NCBI GenBank assembly: GCA_002964805.2
Contig: PUDQ02000010.1
Location: forward strand, 1,302,001-1,366,000
Length of the DNA: 64,000 nucleotides
Origin: Trametes villosa
Lineage: Eukaryota > Basidiomycota > Agaricomycetes > Polyporales > Polyporaceae
Direction: 5' to 3'
Below are positions 1 to 11,646 of this stretch, piece after piece. Position 1 is the first letter of the stretch, and each line of letters begins with the position of its first letter. The notes under the pieces are model-generated. The model did no database searches, was not told the DNA's origin, and saw only the letters and a list, made by a program, of their open reading frames with translations. The position numbers and the translations under genes are program-made.

Positions 1-67
1 CTCGCCCCCGCTGTAACACCCTGGCTCATGCGGAAATAACACATCTAACTGAATATACCGCGACTAC

Positions 68-2313
68 ATGCTGGGCGACGCTGTGGTGACGATGCCGACT
101 GACCTGCGCTCGACCGCAGCCTTTGAGCTGGACGCCCCCGAACAGGCTCCGCCCAAACCAAAAGGCCTCGCCAAGCTCACCGTCACCATACCCTCCTCGT
201 ACAGCCCACAAGTACAAGCCGCTTCTCACCCACCACCACGATGGAGGACACCCGAGTTTATGGTGTACTACGTCGTGTTCGCTGTGGCCGTGCCTGTGAT
301 GGCCTGGATACCCTACAGCCTTAGCTCGCGTGAGTTCTACTTGTTTCATAATGTATAATGAGGAACAGTTGATGCTAAATTACGTAGCCTCACATCCAAA
401 CTATCCTTTCTATGAGAATCGCCTGTCACCTGGGTGGCTATTCGGCCGGAGAGTGGTCAGTACCGCGCTGCTTCAAGAAATCCGTTCTCCCCGGTTTGAG
501 CTGACAGTTTGAGTAGGACAACAGTGACAACCAATACCGCTCCTTCCGGTCTGGCCTCCCATCTCTCGTCCTCCTCGCCAGCGCGTTTCTCGGCCTGAAA
601 TACCTCTATACCCTCGTCTTGCGCCAGACCCGGCATGCCGCCGATACCTCTAACTTATTCCAAGTCCCCTTCCTGGTCGCATTCTCGGCCGCCATGCTCT
701 TCGGCCTCCACGGCGCGAGCGCGCTCAAGGTCCTCCTCATTCTCTCCGCCAACTACGCCATTGCCAAGTCGTCCGCCGGCTCGAAGGCGACCCCAATCCT
801 GACGTGGGTCTTCAACGGGCTCGTGCTATTCGCGATCGAGCGCAACTCCGGGTTCAGCTACGCGTCGCTCCACTCGTCCTTTTCCGCCCTAGTGCGTCTG
901 GTTCCCGTGGCTCGATTCTTCGCTGACCTGACCAGCCGCTTCGCGTAGGATGCGTACAAGGGAGTGTACCCGCGGTGGTGGATCAGCTTCAACATCACCA
1001 TGCTCAGGCTTATTTCATACAACATGGACTACTACTGGGCGTGTAGACGAAACGGCTTGCCGGACGTAAGTCCAACAGAAGCTTGTATGAGATGCGTGCT
1101 GACGGCTGTAATCAGACAGGCGGTGTGATGTCTGACAAGCAGAGACCGCGAGTCCCCCACTCGCTGGAGTCCTACTCGTTCATGAACTATCTCGCATACG
1201 TGCTGTATCCGCCACTGTATATTGCGGGCCCGATCATGGCGTTCAACGACTTCATGTGGCAGGTAATACCCACCGTCATTCCGCATAACAGTGACCAAAT
1301 TAACGACTACGACATAGCTACGAAGGCCCTTGCCGATCAGCCTACGCTCCACACTAGGCTATCTAGTTCGCTTCGCCGCGTGCATACTGACTCTGGAAGC
1401 CATCCTGCACTTCATGTACGTCGTCGCCATCAAGGACAGCAAAGCCTGGGTCGGCTACTCCGCCGCCCAGCTGTGCATGGTCGGCTTCTGGAACCTCATC
1501 GTCGTCTGGCTCAAGGTATGCCCCTACCCCTTCATGACAGTCGCGGCTCACTCACCCTGCACACAGCTCCTCGTACCCTGGCGCTTCTTCCGCCTCTGGG
1601 CACTGCTCGGCGGCGTCGACCCGCCCGAGAACATGGTGCGCTGCATGGCGAACAACTACTCGACGCTCGGCTTCTGGCGCGCGTGGCACCGCAGCTACAA
1701 CCTCTGGATCACGCGCTACATCTACATCCCGCTCGGCGGCACGCGCAACCGCGGGTTCACGCTCGTGCTCGTGTTCACGTTCGTCGCGCTCTGGCACGAC
1801 CTGTCGTTCCGCCTCCTCGCGTGGGGCTGGCTCGTGAGCCTGTTCATCATGCCGGAGATCGCTGCACGGTACTTTGTGCCTGCGTCGAAGGTGCGTAGCG
1901 CTGTGGCAAAATCAGGTATGCTGGCGGGAAGCTGACGAGGGTGTAGTTTGGAGACAGGCCGTGGTATCGACACGTCGGCGCCATCGGCGCAGTGCTGAAC
2001 GTCCTCATGATGATGACGGCGAATCTCATCGGGTTCGTGATCGGAACGGATGGGATGAAGTACATGCTACACCAAGTTGTCGATAGCTGGGAAGGTACGT
2101 CTTCACACTCGGTGCACGACATCTGTTGCTGGAGCCTCCCACCACAGGAATTCGATTCCTGCTGCTTGCGTGTGCTTGCCTATTCGTTGGTGTTCAGGTC
2201 ATGTTTGAGTACAGGTGCGTGTACCATATCCCCAATATCCTGTCATATTGTAATGCCTGACGAGTAAACGCAGAGAGGAGGAAGCGCGACAAGGGATCTC
2301 TCGTCGATGCTAA
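68..2313 (+). CDS. GUP1: GUP1-like membrane-bound O-acyltransferase (MBOAT)
   Basis: MBOAT-family integral membrane acyltransferase of the Gup1 type. In yeast Gup1 acts in the ER on GPI-anchor lipid remodelling and is linked to glycerol uptake. Ten exons join in phase: 68-329, 388-455, 517-891, 949-1065, 1116-1262, 1318-1515, 1567-1890, 1947-2094, 2148-2214 and 2274-2313. They give 581 residues, close to yeast Gup1 (about 560). Family signatures seen: [10 protein letters not shown] early, [14 protein letters not shown] with NMDYYWAC in the middle, and the catalytic region [19 protein letters not shown] followed by VALWHD, whose histidine is the expected MBOAT catalytic residue. Several hydrophobic segments are present. 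The first ATG (68) is used; an in-frame ATG at 92 would shorten it by 8 residues. Family assignment is firm; substrate specificity is inferred. Confidence 0.93.
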
Positions 2314-2679
2314 CGGACAGTCTGGGTTGTTTGAATCACATGAACTTACTAGGGTTGTTAGTGTAAATAACGCGTTAATAGTAGCCCTCATCCTATCGCT
2401 TCCTCCATTTCCCACTGCACGTTGCACCAGTCGCACCGTGCTCTGGATACATTCTCGAAGTTACGATTGAACCTAGACGCCTACCAAAACGGGAGCAATA
2501 CCGGGATGCCAGTATGGGCGCCTGTCTCATGGACACAGAGGGCGGGGAAGCCAAGGCCGCCTGCGCATCTTGACCTTGTACCACACCCACCCTCCTTTCC
2601 CGCCCCCCCCGCTATCACCCAGCACTCTACAACTCTCCTAAATCCTCCTCTCCGGCTCCCCGAAATACTTACTCGCACC
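2314..2679. other. Intergenic, probable promoter of the next gene
   Basis: This gap lies between the GUP1 stop and the next ATG. Its last 100 bases are pyrimidine-rich (C runs around 2600-2610), as is common just upstream of start codons in fungal housekeeping genes. No gene or repeat was recognised. Confidence 0.5.
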
Positions 2680-3135
2680 ATGTCGACGTCGTACAAGTAC
2701 GAACGGCTCGCGACGAGCCCGGACCAGCCCTCGGACCTGAAGCGGCGGACGAGCCACGACGAGCCCACGAGCGACATCCACGAGCTGCACCGGCGGCTCG
2801 AGGCGGACCCGCGCTTCAACCCGCCGACGCCGTCCGTGTGGAAGCGCGTCGCGCTGATCCTCTTCCTCCTCTTCGTCTTCTGGTTCGGCTTCAAGCTGCG
2901 CACCTCCGTGTCCGCGCCGCCCAAGGTCGTTCACGCTTCCCGGTGCGTCTCTCCTTTCGCTGATACTAGTGTGTGCTTGTAGCAGTACTGATTTGGGGCT
3001 TGCGTGCGGGGTGCTGCTGGGTGTGATAGGTACTCGCGGGAGCACAAGTTCAGGCCGGCGGCGAGCCCGATCATCACCGAGCGGCTGAAGGACGGCCGCA
3101 TGCGGGTACGCGGTGCTGCTCCTAGTGCGCGGTGA
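2680..3135 (+). CDS. Small single-pass membrane protein, unknown function
   Basis: Two-exon gene: 2680-2942 and 3030-3135, with a GTGCGT donor and TAG acceptor, coding for about 122 residues. The N-terminal 60 or so residues are hydrophilic and charged (many D, E, R, K). One hydrophobic segment follows (VALILFLLFVFWFGFKL, around residues 62-80), then a short polar tail with YSREHKFRPAASP and ITERLKDGRMRVRGA. That layout suggests a type II membrane protein with the N-terminus in the cytosol, but no family of known function was recognised. The tail motif resembles small conserved basidiomycete proteins, which is recollection rather than a search result. A splice after GRMR is possible and would change the last few residues. 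Confidence 0.7.
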
Positions 3136-3909
3136 ACGGTGTGTACTGCACGTTTCCCGTACGTTTCTTCCGAGGTGACTGACGGGAGCCCAGCAGTTGC
3201 GCTCGTTCTCCGGACTCACTTCACGGACATCACCACCCCTCGTTCCGACTATCCTACGTATCTTGCTTTCTCCTCCACTTGCCGTTGGTACTTCGCCCTG
3301 CAGACGAGTACTGTTTGGCCTTTCTAGGATATCCTCTGCTTCTGGACAATATCATATACTTATTACCCCCGAATCCTTGGCAATACGCTGCGGATGGTTG
3401 AAGCCCCTGCATCTCAGCCCCTCAACTCCATTGCAGTCAACAGGGGCGAGAGCATGGATGCCAACCTCGACTACCACGCATTAGATATCAAGATCATACT
3501 TCCATAGACGTGCGGGACACCCAGCAATTCGCTTGAAGTTCAAGTTGAAGCTCGCAAGGTCTTGTGCGCACTGCTTCGCTCACCCACTCGCACTGAACGT
3601 CAACGTGTTCATAATCTAAACCTGCGCTGCTCTCTTCTCATTCAGTCGGGACACGTATGACATAGTCCTGTAGACCATACCGCACGTCTTTTCTCGACCC
3701 TTACAAGGACTGATGGAGCACCTGTAGCCTTGCTTGCCGCACATACGGAACGCCATGAAGCTCACACCTCTAACCAGTATGTTCTCTCCGTATCCAGTTG
3801 GATTGGCAAAAGGGGAAAAAGTGCGCTAACAGGTACAAAGTGTTCTAGTGCAGCAATGGGGGTGCGGGAAACACAGCCGGGAAGCCCGAGTCGAACATCC
3901 GAAGACGCT
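3136..3909. other. Convergent intergenic region
   Basis: It lies between two genes that point toward each other, so it should hold two 3' ends. No coding potential, terminal repeats or recognisable RNA gene was seen. Confidence 0.4.
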
Positions 3910-5291
3910 TTACGCCACGCCCTTGGAGGCCTGGCCGGCGTTCTTCTTGTCGGTGGTGATGTTCGTCGTGAGCTTCTTCCTGCAGGGCGGGAGGACGTAT
4001 CAGCAACGAGGCAGGTAGGGAGGAGAGAGGAAGGGAAGACGTACTGCTCCTCAGCGATCTTGCTTGTGATGGACGCAGTGGAGGAGCCCTTGGCCTGGGC
4101 CTTGGCGAGCTTGATCTTCAGCGCCTGGACCTCACCAGTGAGCTTGAGGACCTTGTTCTTAATCTTGCCGTTCTGGAGCGCGGTCGCTACAACACATCCA
4201 GCGTCAGCATCGCTCCTCGTAGCCTTCAAAACGAGAGGGAGACATACCAGCAGAGCCGGAGGCAGCCTTGATCGCGCTGTTGAACTTGTCGGTCTCGGCG
4301 GCCTCAGCAGCCTGGCGCATCGTCTCGATGTTCTTCGCGACAGAGTCGTCGAGCGTGGCAAGGTCGACGTTCGCGAAGGGGTCGACGAAGACGGCGTTGG
4401 CCTGCGCCTCCGCGTTGCCGGCGGTGCCGTCCGAGATCTGGAAGGCGGCGTAGCTAACATCGAACGTCAGCACCCATTCGACGAAGGTGCAGAGCGGGAG
4501 GTACTCACTCCTGAACAGCGAAGGTGGTGGCAGCGCCGGAGGCAGCGGCGGTCGAGTCGTCAGCGGCGGCAGTCGAGTCGTCGGCGGCAGCAGTGTCGTC
4601 GGTCGAAGTGGCGGCCTCGTTGGTGCCAGTGGACGCAGCAGCGCCGCCGGTGACACCCTGCGACGCCTGGCCAGCAGCCTCCTTGTCAAGGCTGATGTTC
4701 TTCGTGAGCTTCGTCCTACAAGATCATCCCTCATCAGCAACCTCATCGTATAAACACGCAGCACCGAAAACGCACTGCTCCTTCGCGAGGGACGCCTCGA
4801 GCTTCGAGGTATCCTTGCCCGCGGCCTTGGCCTGCGCGAGCTGGATGTTGATCGCCTGGACCTCGCCGGTGAGCTTGAGGACCTTGTTCTTGATCTTCCC
4901 GTTCTGGAGCGCGTCCGCGGCGGCGCCCGACGCGGCCTTGATCGCGGGGTTGAACTGCGCCGTCTCCGCGTCCTCCGCGGCCTCGCGCATCGTCTTCACC
5001 GCGTCGAGCGTGGCGGAGTCGACGGTCGCGAGGTCGACGTTGGCGAAGGGGTCGACGAAGACCGCGTTCGCCTCGGCCGCCGCGTTGCCCGCGGTGCCGT
5101 CGGAGATCTGGAAGGCCGCGTAGCTGCGAGGGCATTAGCACGCACGTGAGGAGACGGAAGAGAGCGAGAGGGGGATGCACGTACTCCTGGAGCGCAAAGG
5201 CGCGCTTCGTGAGCTTGGTGGGGCGGCGGATGGGCGCAGCCGTAGCGAGGCCGGCGAGAGCGAGCGTGAAAATGGAGGCGAGTCTGACCAT
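3910..5291 (-). CDS. Secreted protein with two tandem copies of one domain
   Basis: Predicted secreted protein of 359 residues. Six exons read on the minus strand: 5291-5185, 5123-4776, 4715-4509, 4453-4248, 4186-4045 and 3979-3910. The N-terminus MVRLASIFTLALAGLATAAP is a typical signal peptide, followed by a basic stretch containing a possible KR processing site. Two copies of a domain of about 150 residues follow, each opening with YAAFQISDGTAGNA and carrying FVDPFANVDLAT, ALQNGKIKNKVLKLTGEVQ and KLT-N-I near the end. An acidic Ala/Ser/Thr/Asp linker separates them. The copies share intron positions: donors after CAG-GA before each copy, and after GAG-CA near each copy's end. The domain belongs, as far as recalled, to a basidiomycete secreted family of unknown function. 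No enzymatic motif was seen. Confidence 0.85.
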
Positions 5292-6109
5292 CTTAGCGAA
5301 AAGGTGGACTGATGAAACGACAAGTGCAGGTGCTGGGTGTAAGGGGGGATTGACCAAGGCACAGGCTAGCTGTGTAGTTGCTGCAGGGAGAACAACAGAG
5401 ACAGGCTAGCTGCTTGCACGGAAGGAAGGAAAGGGCCTTCGAGACCGGACCACAAGGGAAAGAAAGTGGAGGAGAGAAGAGAGTGTTGGGCGTGCGCTGG
5501 CGGGCGTGCCCCGTCTTTATACCGCTCTCATCGGCGGCGCGGCCTCCCTCGTGCGCACGCCGTCCCAGGGGCTCTCGAGGACCGTGCCCGAGGCGGGCCG
5601 ATCTGCTGTGGAATATTCTGACGTTCTGTTTTCGCGGGGGTCGTTGCGATGGTGTGCGCGGGCACGCGCAAACGGGGCGCGCTTGGCACTGCGAACCACA
5701 GAGAGTTGCCTTTTGCGGATGAAATGGATGCGGTGATGAGGCACGGTGCCGGGCCCCCCTGACGACAACCGCCGGCTCGACCTCCACCACGCGTGCTCCG
5801 TGCGGCCGTCGGCTCAGATGATTACCGCACGTCATGACCCACACTCACGAGGGGGGAAGTAATTATGAGCGCAGCGGCAACGAGTACAGCGCTCGGAGCC
5901 TCATCAAAGAAACAAGCAAACAGGCCTGAGTAGTCAAAGGCCTTGACCAGGGTATCGAAGATAGCAAATACTACAGTACTGTGCTACTAGTTTGTGTGTG
6001 GCGGCCATATGCATGTCCAGCCCAAGGAGGATATCCAAGACCACCGAGGGAGTACTTATCACTAAACACAGCGTTAGGCTGAGGGTATGCCGCTGCGGGA
6101 GAGGTATTG
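5292..6109. other. Upstream region of the secreted-protein gene
   Basis: It contains the promoter and presumed 5' UTR of the secreted-protein gene and the 3' end of the aldehyde dehydrogenase gene, both on the minus strand. Apart from the TATA motif no element was recognised. Confidence 0.4.
5515..5521 (-). promoter_or_regulatory. TATA box of the secreted-protein gene
   Basis: On the minus strand the sequence reads TATAAAG, about 225 bases upstream of the ATG at 5291. The spacing allows a 5' untranslated region of roughly 190 bases. This is a motif match only. Confidence 0.45.
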
Positions 6110-8576
6110 CTACGCCAGACGCTTCAGCTGCGAGACCCGCCCCGACTTCGTCAGCACCTTCACCACCGACGACGCCCCCACGAGCGCGAACAAAAGCCAG
6201 AAGCCCCACCTCTTTGCGGACGCCTTCGCCACCGCCTTGCCCTTGCTAGGGCGCGGAGGGAGCGAGATAGTGCCGAGGTACTTCTTGTAATCCGGCTGGT
6301 AGAGAGGGCGCGGCGCATGAGGGACACCATGCCATTAAGGGACGAGGGAGAGTACGCACCTTGTAAGGGGGGAAGCGGAAGCTGAACAGCTTATCGACCC
6401 TACGCGGGTGTTAGGTTGGAGCAACAGGCCTGCTCGGCAGTGAACGTACCAGCTCGGATTGTCGATCGACGCGCGCAGGTACGAGAAGGTATCAAAGGCG
6501 AACTTGCCGCCGTAGAAGCCGTCTAAGGAGCAGTTCGTTGGTGAGCGGGTGCGGCCTCAGCGCGGCGGGCGAAACTCACATCCACTCTCGCCCACCCCGC
6601 CGACGGGCAGGCCAGGAACTGAAAGACGGCTGGGTCAGCCTGGGACGTTGCAGAAAGAAGAACAGGGACGTACTGCCAGCCGTGAGGACGCTCTCGTTCA
6701 CAACAGCTGCGCCACTCCGCGTGTTCCTGAACACTACACAATGCGAAGGTGCAGGGTAAGTTTCTTCAGTAAGACTACACGCGCAAAGGTCACACCTTTC
6801 TCCTTGAACGCCTTGTCCTGCGAGAAGACGTAGACAGCAAGCGGGTGCTCCCTATTCGCCTGTGAGTTTCCATATGCATAGGGAAATCATTCCACAAGAC
6901 GTACCTAGACCTGATAATCGAGATAGCCTCGTCGACGTCCTTCACAGGCACGATGGGTAGCACAGGCCCGAAGATCTCACTATACGTCCCCTACGTCAGC
7001 ATGCATATCATCCTCGCGGACGATGTTAGCACTCACTCGGCCATCAACACGTCGTCGAGCGCGACGTCGCGCACGATAGTCGGCGCGACAAAGCGCGTCG
7101 GGACGTCGACCTTTCCGCCGGTGACGATGGTGCCCTTCGTCTCGTCGATGAGGCGCTTGATCCGGAGCGTGTGCGCCTCGGTGACGATGTGCGTGATCGA
7201 GTCCGACTTCTCGGGGCCGTCGGGGTAGAAGGAGTTGTACCTGCGATGCGACGGTGAGACGCGGGTTTCACGCATCGCCGGGCTGAGTACTTACGCTTCC
7301 TTGAGCGCCTCGACCAGGGTGTCCTGGAATTCTGCGGGTACGAGGACGTACTCGGGGCAGAGGCAGATCTACGATGCAACGTTAGCAGAACGCTAGGGAC
7401 TGAGGAGGTAAGCGGCCGCGCACCTGTCCTCCGTTCGTGAATCGGCCCCAAAGCAGCCTACGTGCGGCCATCTTGAGGTCGACCTTGGGGTCAAACACCA
7501 CGGGGTTCTTCCCTAGCGAGTGTGAAGTATCCGTCAGACTCCGCATGCTTTCACGTGTATCCCGCATTCACCTCCAAGCTAAAGGACAATCTGTGAGCGC
7601 TCCGAGGAGAGGGAATAAGAATAGGGACGGTTACCTCCAAAGTGATGGGCGTCAGGTGCTTCGCCGCTGCTGCCGCGACGATACGGCCGACACGTCCGTT
7701 GCCGGTGTACAGAACTACGTAAAGCGGTCAGTTACCAGCGTAATTCCACAAGAACTAATCCGAATACATACTGTGGTCCCATCGGAGCTCGAGGGCCTAC
7801 AGCGGGGTCAGAGATGTGGAGCATGCAAATTGCTGGACGAGGGTAGCTACCTTGGTCGTCTCGGCAACAGCGCCGTTGATAACCTGGTACAGCTCCGGGT
7901 CAAGGTACTTCGGGATGAGCTCCGCGAGCAGCTGGCTCGTCGCAGGAATTTGCTCCGAGGGCTTCAACACAGCCGCGCTTCCCGCAGCGATGGCGCCAAC
8001 CTGTAGAAGCACCCATCAGCACGGCGAGTGTCGCTGCTACGAGACGAAAAGCCTACCAGGGGCCCGATAAGGAGGAACAGCGGGACGTTAAACGGCGCAA
8101 TGAGCAGCGCGACGCCCTTCGGCTGGGGCGCGTACGCGGGGCTCATGACGAAGTATTTCGGGTGGAAGGGCACGCGCTGCGGCTTCACCCACTTCTCGAC
8201 GCTGTCGTACGCGATCTTTATGTCCGCGTACACCGTGTTCAAGTCAATCCTGTGGGCAGTGCGTGAGCAAGGCTGAGCGACTGGGCAAAACGGGGAGAGT
8301 GTACATGTCCGTCTCCAGAGAGGGGCGACCCAGGTCTGCGTGCAGGGCATCGCGCAGCCGGTCCTCGTTGTCCTTCAGGAGCCAGCCGAGTTGGGCGAGC
8401 TGTTCCTTACGGAACGGGATCGACTGCGTCCTCCCGGTGTTGAACGCGGCATGAGCAGTCGCATGGATCTGCAAGCGGACAGCGCAAACTCAGCATGTCG
8501 AACCACATAAATACATAGCAAGGCGACAAACCTTGGGAATATTCTCGACGGGCGTGTAAGTGAGCGTGCGAGACAT
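6110..8576 (-). CDS. Fatty-aldehyde dehydrogenase (ALDH3 type), C-terminal membrane anchor
   Basis: NAD(P)-dependent oxidation of long-chain aldehydes to acids is expected, as for yeast Hfd1 and mammalian ALDH3A2. Class 3 ALDH landmarks appear in order: [14 protein letters not shown] with [12 protein letters not shown] (Rossmann cofactor site), [16 protein letters not shown] (general-base Glu), [17 protein letters not shown] (nucleophilic Cys), EIFGPVLPI and [13 protein letters not shown]. The C-terminus is basic and then hydrophobic ([19 protein letters not shown]), consistent with a tail anchor in the ER or outer mitochondrial membrane. The gene has more than ten exons. One is a 7-nt micro-exon (7572-7578) that completes LELGG. 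The start is [15 protein letters not shown], with an intron directly after it. The exact exon count was not settled. Confidence 0.9.
7572..7578 (-). other. 7-nt micro-exon in the aldehyde dehydrogenase gene
   Basis: On the minus strand CTTGGAG lies between a TTTAG acceptor and a GTGAAT donor. Joined to ...TTGGAG (ending at 7635) and GGAAGAAC... (from 7512) it restores the conserved LELGGKNP motif in frame. Flanking introns are 56 nt (7579-7634) and 59 nt (7513-7571). Skipping it would remove 7 nt and shift the frame. Confidence 0.8.
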
Positions 8577-9108
8577 AGTGAACCTATTCCAGTCCTGTTA
8601 TAACGAGCGCCTGTAGTAGTTTGTGCACGAAACGCGATGTCGCCCGGCGAGTCGTGGTGGTCGTGAAAATACCCTGCGTACGGCAGGTTTGCGCGAGCCC
8701 CGCGCGCCGCGATCGCTAGCACCACTACAGTTGCCATAATACACACGGTGTCATTTAGCCTGAGGCACCCGGTTTATCCGCCCACCGGCGCAGCGGATTC
8801 ACGTTCCCATGCGCGCGCTTGGCGCGATTCTAGACTTGGCCCCTCACCCGCGGTGGCGTGGATCGCGATGGTCGCGCGTCCAAGTGCATTGGCACCCTCG
8901 CGCACCGCTCCTTCTCTCATGCATAGGCGATGTGGGAGAGGCTTGAAGCTAATCGGGAGAATGGCAAGGGAGGGCCGATAATAAATAGCTACGATACAAG
9001 TTAGATAGGTAAGTGAGCCTCAACGATGAGAGCGTCTACTCCCAGATTCATCGATTATCGTACACAGGCGGGATACTTCTGGCTGAGCTTGAAGAGCACC
9101 ATCCTAAC
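8577..9108. other. Intergenic between formamidase and aldehyde dehydrogenase genes
   Basis: Holds the aldehyde dehydrogenase promoter and the formamidase 3' end. No repeat or extra gene was seen. Confidence 0.4.
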
Positions 9109-11646
9109 TTACACAACGCCGTCGCTGCGAATGGCACATTGGCCGAAGTCCTTCTTCGTCAGGCCTTCTTCCCTCGGCAAGATGTCCTATGGAAGGAATC
9201 AGCACGCTCCCACCCACGCAGCACAGATAAACGTACGAAGTCGAAGATGCCGAGCGGGAGCGCCATGGTAACACACGCGTTCGGCGAGTCCTGAGTGAGA
9301 GGTAACATGTTCAGAATCAAGCTACCCCCCGGGTTCATGCCTGCTCGAAGGACGTACCACAATGGCGCCGACGTGGCTCTCCACGGGTGCCGCCGAAAGG
9401 AGCAGATCTGCGGAAGCCAGAGAGTTCAGTATCGCGCGAACTACTGGGAATCTGTGGGGTTAACGTACATGCTTGCTCGCGAGCTTGATCACGGTGCGCT
9501 GCGGTTAGTGCCATGAACACTCATCAGGGCGGTGCATAGCTCACTATATCCAAGCTAGATAGAGCACGTCAGCAAGAGAACCGTTCGCCTTGGAGGCTTA
9601 GCATACCTTCATCAGGTAGCTGATAGCGTTGAGCGTGGCTTGCTTGAAGGCAACGGTACTGCACAGGGCACTCAGTTCGGCCCGTGGCCACACATACAGA
9701 GGGCGAATCCAAACTTACGCATCCATGTTGTACTGCTTGCCGTCCCCATCTAGTGCATGAATTCGTTGAGTGGAAGGACTTAGTCGTTATGGAGGCTGGC
9801 ACTCACGGACGTCGACGCTGATGCCCTCAAAGATGAGCTTCGCAGAATACATGGGATCCACAGGCGACGGCTGACGATGACGTGGTCAGCACAACGACTA
9901 CGTGAACGATAGGACTCCAGTCTTACCAGGAACATTGGCTGCTTCATGCCGAACTTCTCGACGCCGCCCTTGATGATGCTACAGCTGAACGTGATGATTC
10001 CAGCCTTCAATGCCCTATCAGCTCCTCCATCCTTGCGCAAAACTGCACGGACTACGCACCATCTCGATTGCACCGCAGAACGAGATCTGGAGGCCAAGTT
10101 CAGCGCAGATGTCTCGTAAACCGTTACATATGCGTATCTTACCTCGCCCTGCAAAGTTTGTTAGCAACACGATCTTTACACTGCAAGGATGATTTACTCA
10201 CATCGCCTTGGGAGAAGTGTAGATCACCAACGGAGAGGTTGGCGCCCTTGACGTATACTGGGAAGTAGCACCGCGAGCCCCTACACATCAACCACGCGTC
10301 AAACGTGGCCTCCATATCTGGTGCGGACGTTCCTTACTTCGAGAGGTTCTTGATCTGTAGGCGCGAGATGTCAGCCCGAGCAGCGCGGACCCGAGGTAGA
10401 ACGCAAGACAACGCACGTCGCAGTTCCCGCCATGCTCACGCGGAGGGACCGTTCTTGCGCCCTCACGCGCGACCTTCTCCTTGACATCTTCCGGGAGGTC
10501 CTGGCCGACGTATGTACCCTTCGGCTCCGGGGGGAACGCAACGGGCGGAACGGAGGGCCCGTGCGCGTCGATCAGGGCGCCCTCGCGCGTGTTCCACGTC
10601 GCGAGCAGCTCCGCTGAGGGCGCGGTGCCGATGAGGCCCGGGTGCGAAACGCCCGCGAAGCGCACGCCGGGGATGTGGCGCGACGAGGCGTAGACGCCGT
10701 GGAAGTCCCAGATCGCCTTCGCGGCTTTGCTGTTGAACTCGCGAGCTATTGAGAGCGCAGGGTGAGCGTCGGGTGGTGGCGAGGCCTATCGTATGTCACG
10801 TCGGACTTACCGAACAAACCACCGCCGTTCTCGAGCTCGAAGATGCCCTGTACCTCTGTCAGTAGCGCACCTACCTCGTGTCGGTGTTATACGCACAGTG
10901 TAACCCCATGGCATCTTATCGAACGGCCTCACTGTTCGGACGTATTGAGTACCTAGAATGTCCCACTTCATGGCAGAGACATACCGTCAAGGATATCCAC
11001 GACAAGGCAGTCTCCGGGCTCCGCGCCCTCGATGGCAACGGGCCCGGAAAGGTTGTGGATCTTCATGAGGTCTACGTTCTTGATATCGTCGCTGTCTGAG
11101 AACACTTAGGTGAGCTTCCTCTAGGCTTGTAGACCCGCTCAGCGAACCACGTACTATCGTTGTTGCCGATCTGAGCACCAGTCCAGTCTGGCATCCAGTA
11201 TCAGCGTCTATGTTCTGTACGCTGCATGTCAGAGGCGCTAACTTACCCACACACTGGACCGTAAACACCTCGCCCGGTTTCACGGTCGCGTATGCCGGGA
11301 TATCAGGGCTAAGTACGCGATGGTCAGGGATGCGCCCGGCGGGTATCGGATGGATAGAGTACTGACTGCCAACGGTTATGGATACCCTACCACGGACAAC
11401 ATGATCAACGTCGGGATGTATGGCTACGAGACGAATACACGTACCTTCTGCTGGTCGGCAGGGCTAATCGTGCAGTTACAGATTAGAGAAGTTTACGATG
11501 ACGCTTACACCATTCTAACTTACATGAAAGGGTCCACCTAGACGGAACATCAGTCCCAGGCGCTACAAGCATGCGATATGATCTGAGCTGAAGTAACTGA
11601 CCTCCACAACGGTGCGATGCGCGAACGAGTTCTCTTTGGTGGCCAT
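9109..11646 (-). CDS. fmdS: Formamidase (acetamidase/formamidase family)
   Basis: Expected to hydrolyse formamide to formate and ammonium, giving access to a nitrogen source. Family motifs in order: HNRWHPDIPAYATVKPGE, CVDWTGAQIGNND, DLMKIHNLSGPVAIEGAEPGD, MPWGYTGIFELENGGG, the long SHPGLIGTAPSAELLATWN exon, REHGGNCD, VYVKGANLSVGDLHFSQGDGE, GISFCG-type and SPNACVTMALPLGIFDF. It ends DILPREEGLTKKDFGQ...VV. The start is MATKENSFAHRTVVE at 11646. The first part is split into very small exons: 14 nt (11524-11537), 19 nt (11445-11463) and 20 nt (11367-11386), which join in frame. Length, about 400 residues, fits the family. The upstream GATA cluster suggests nitrogen control. Confidence 0.92.
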
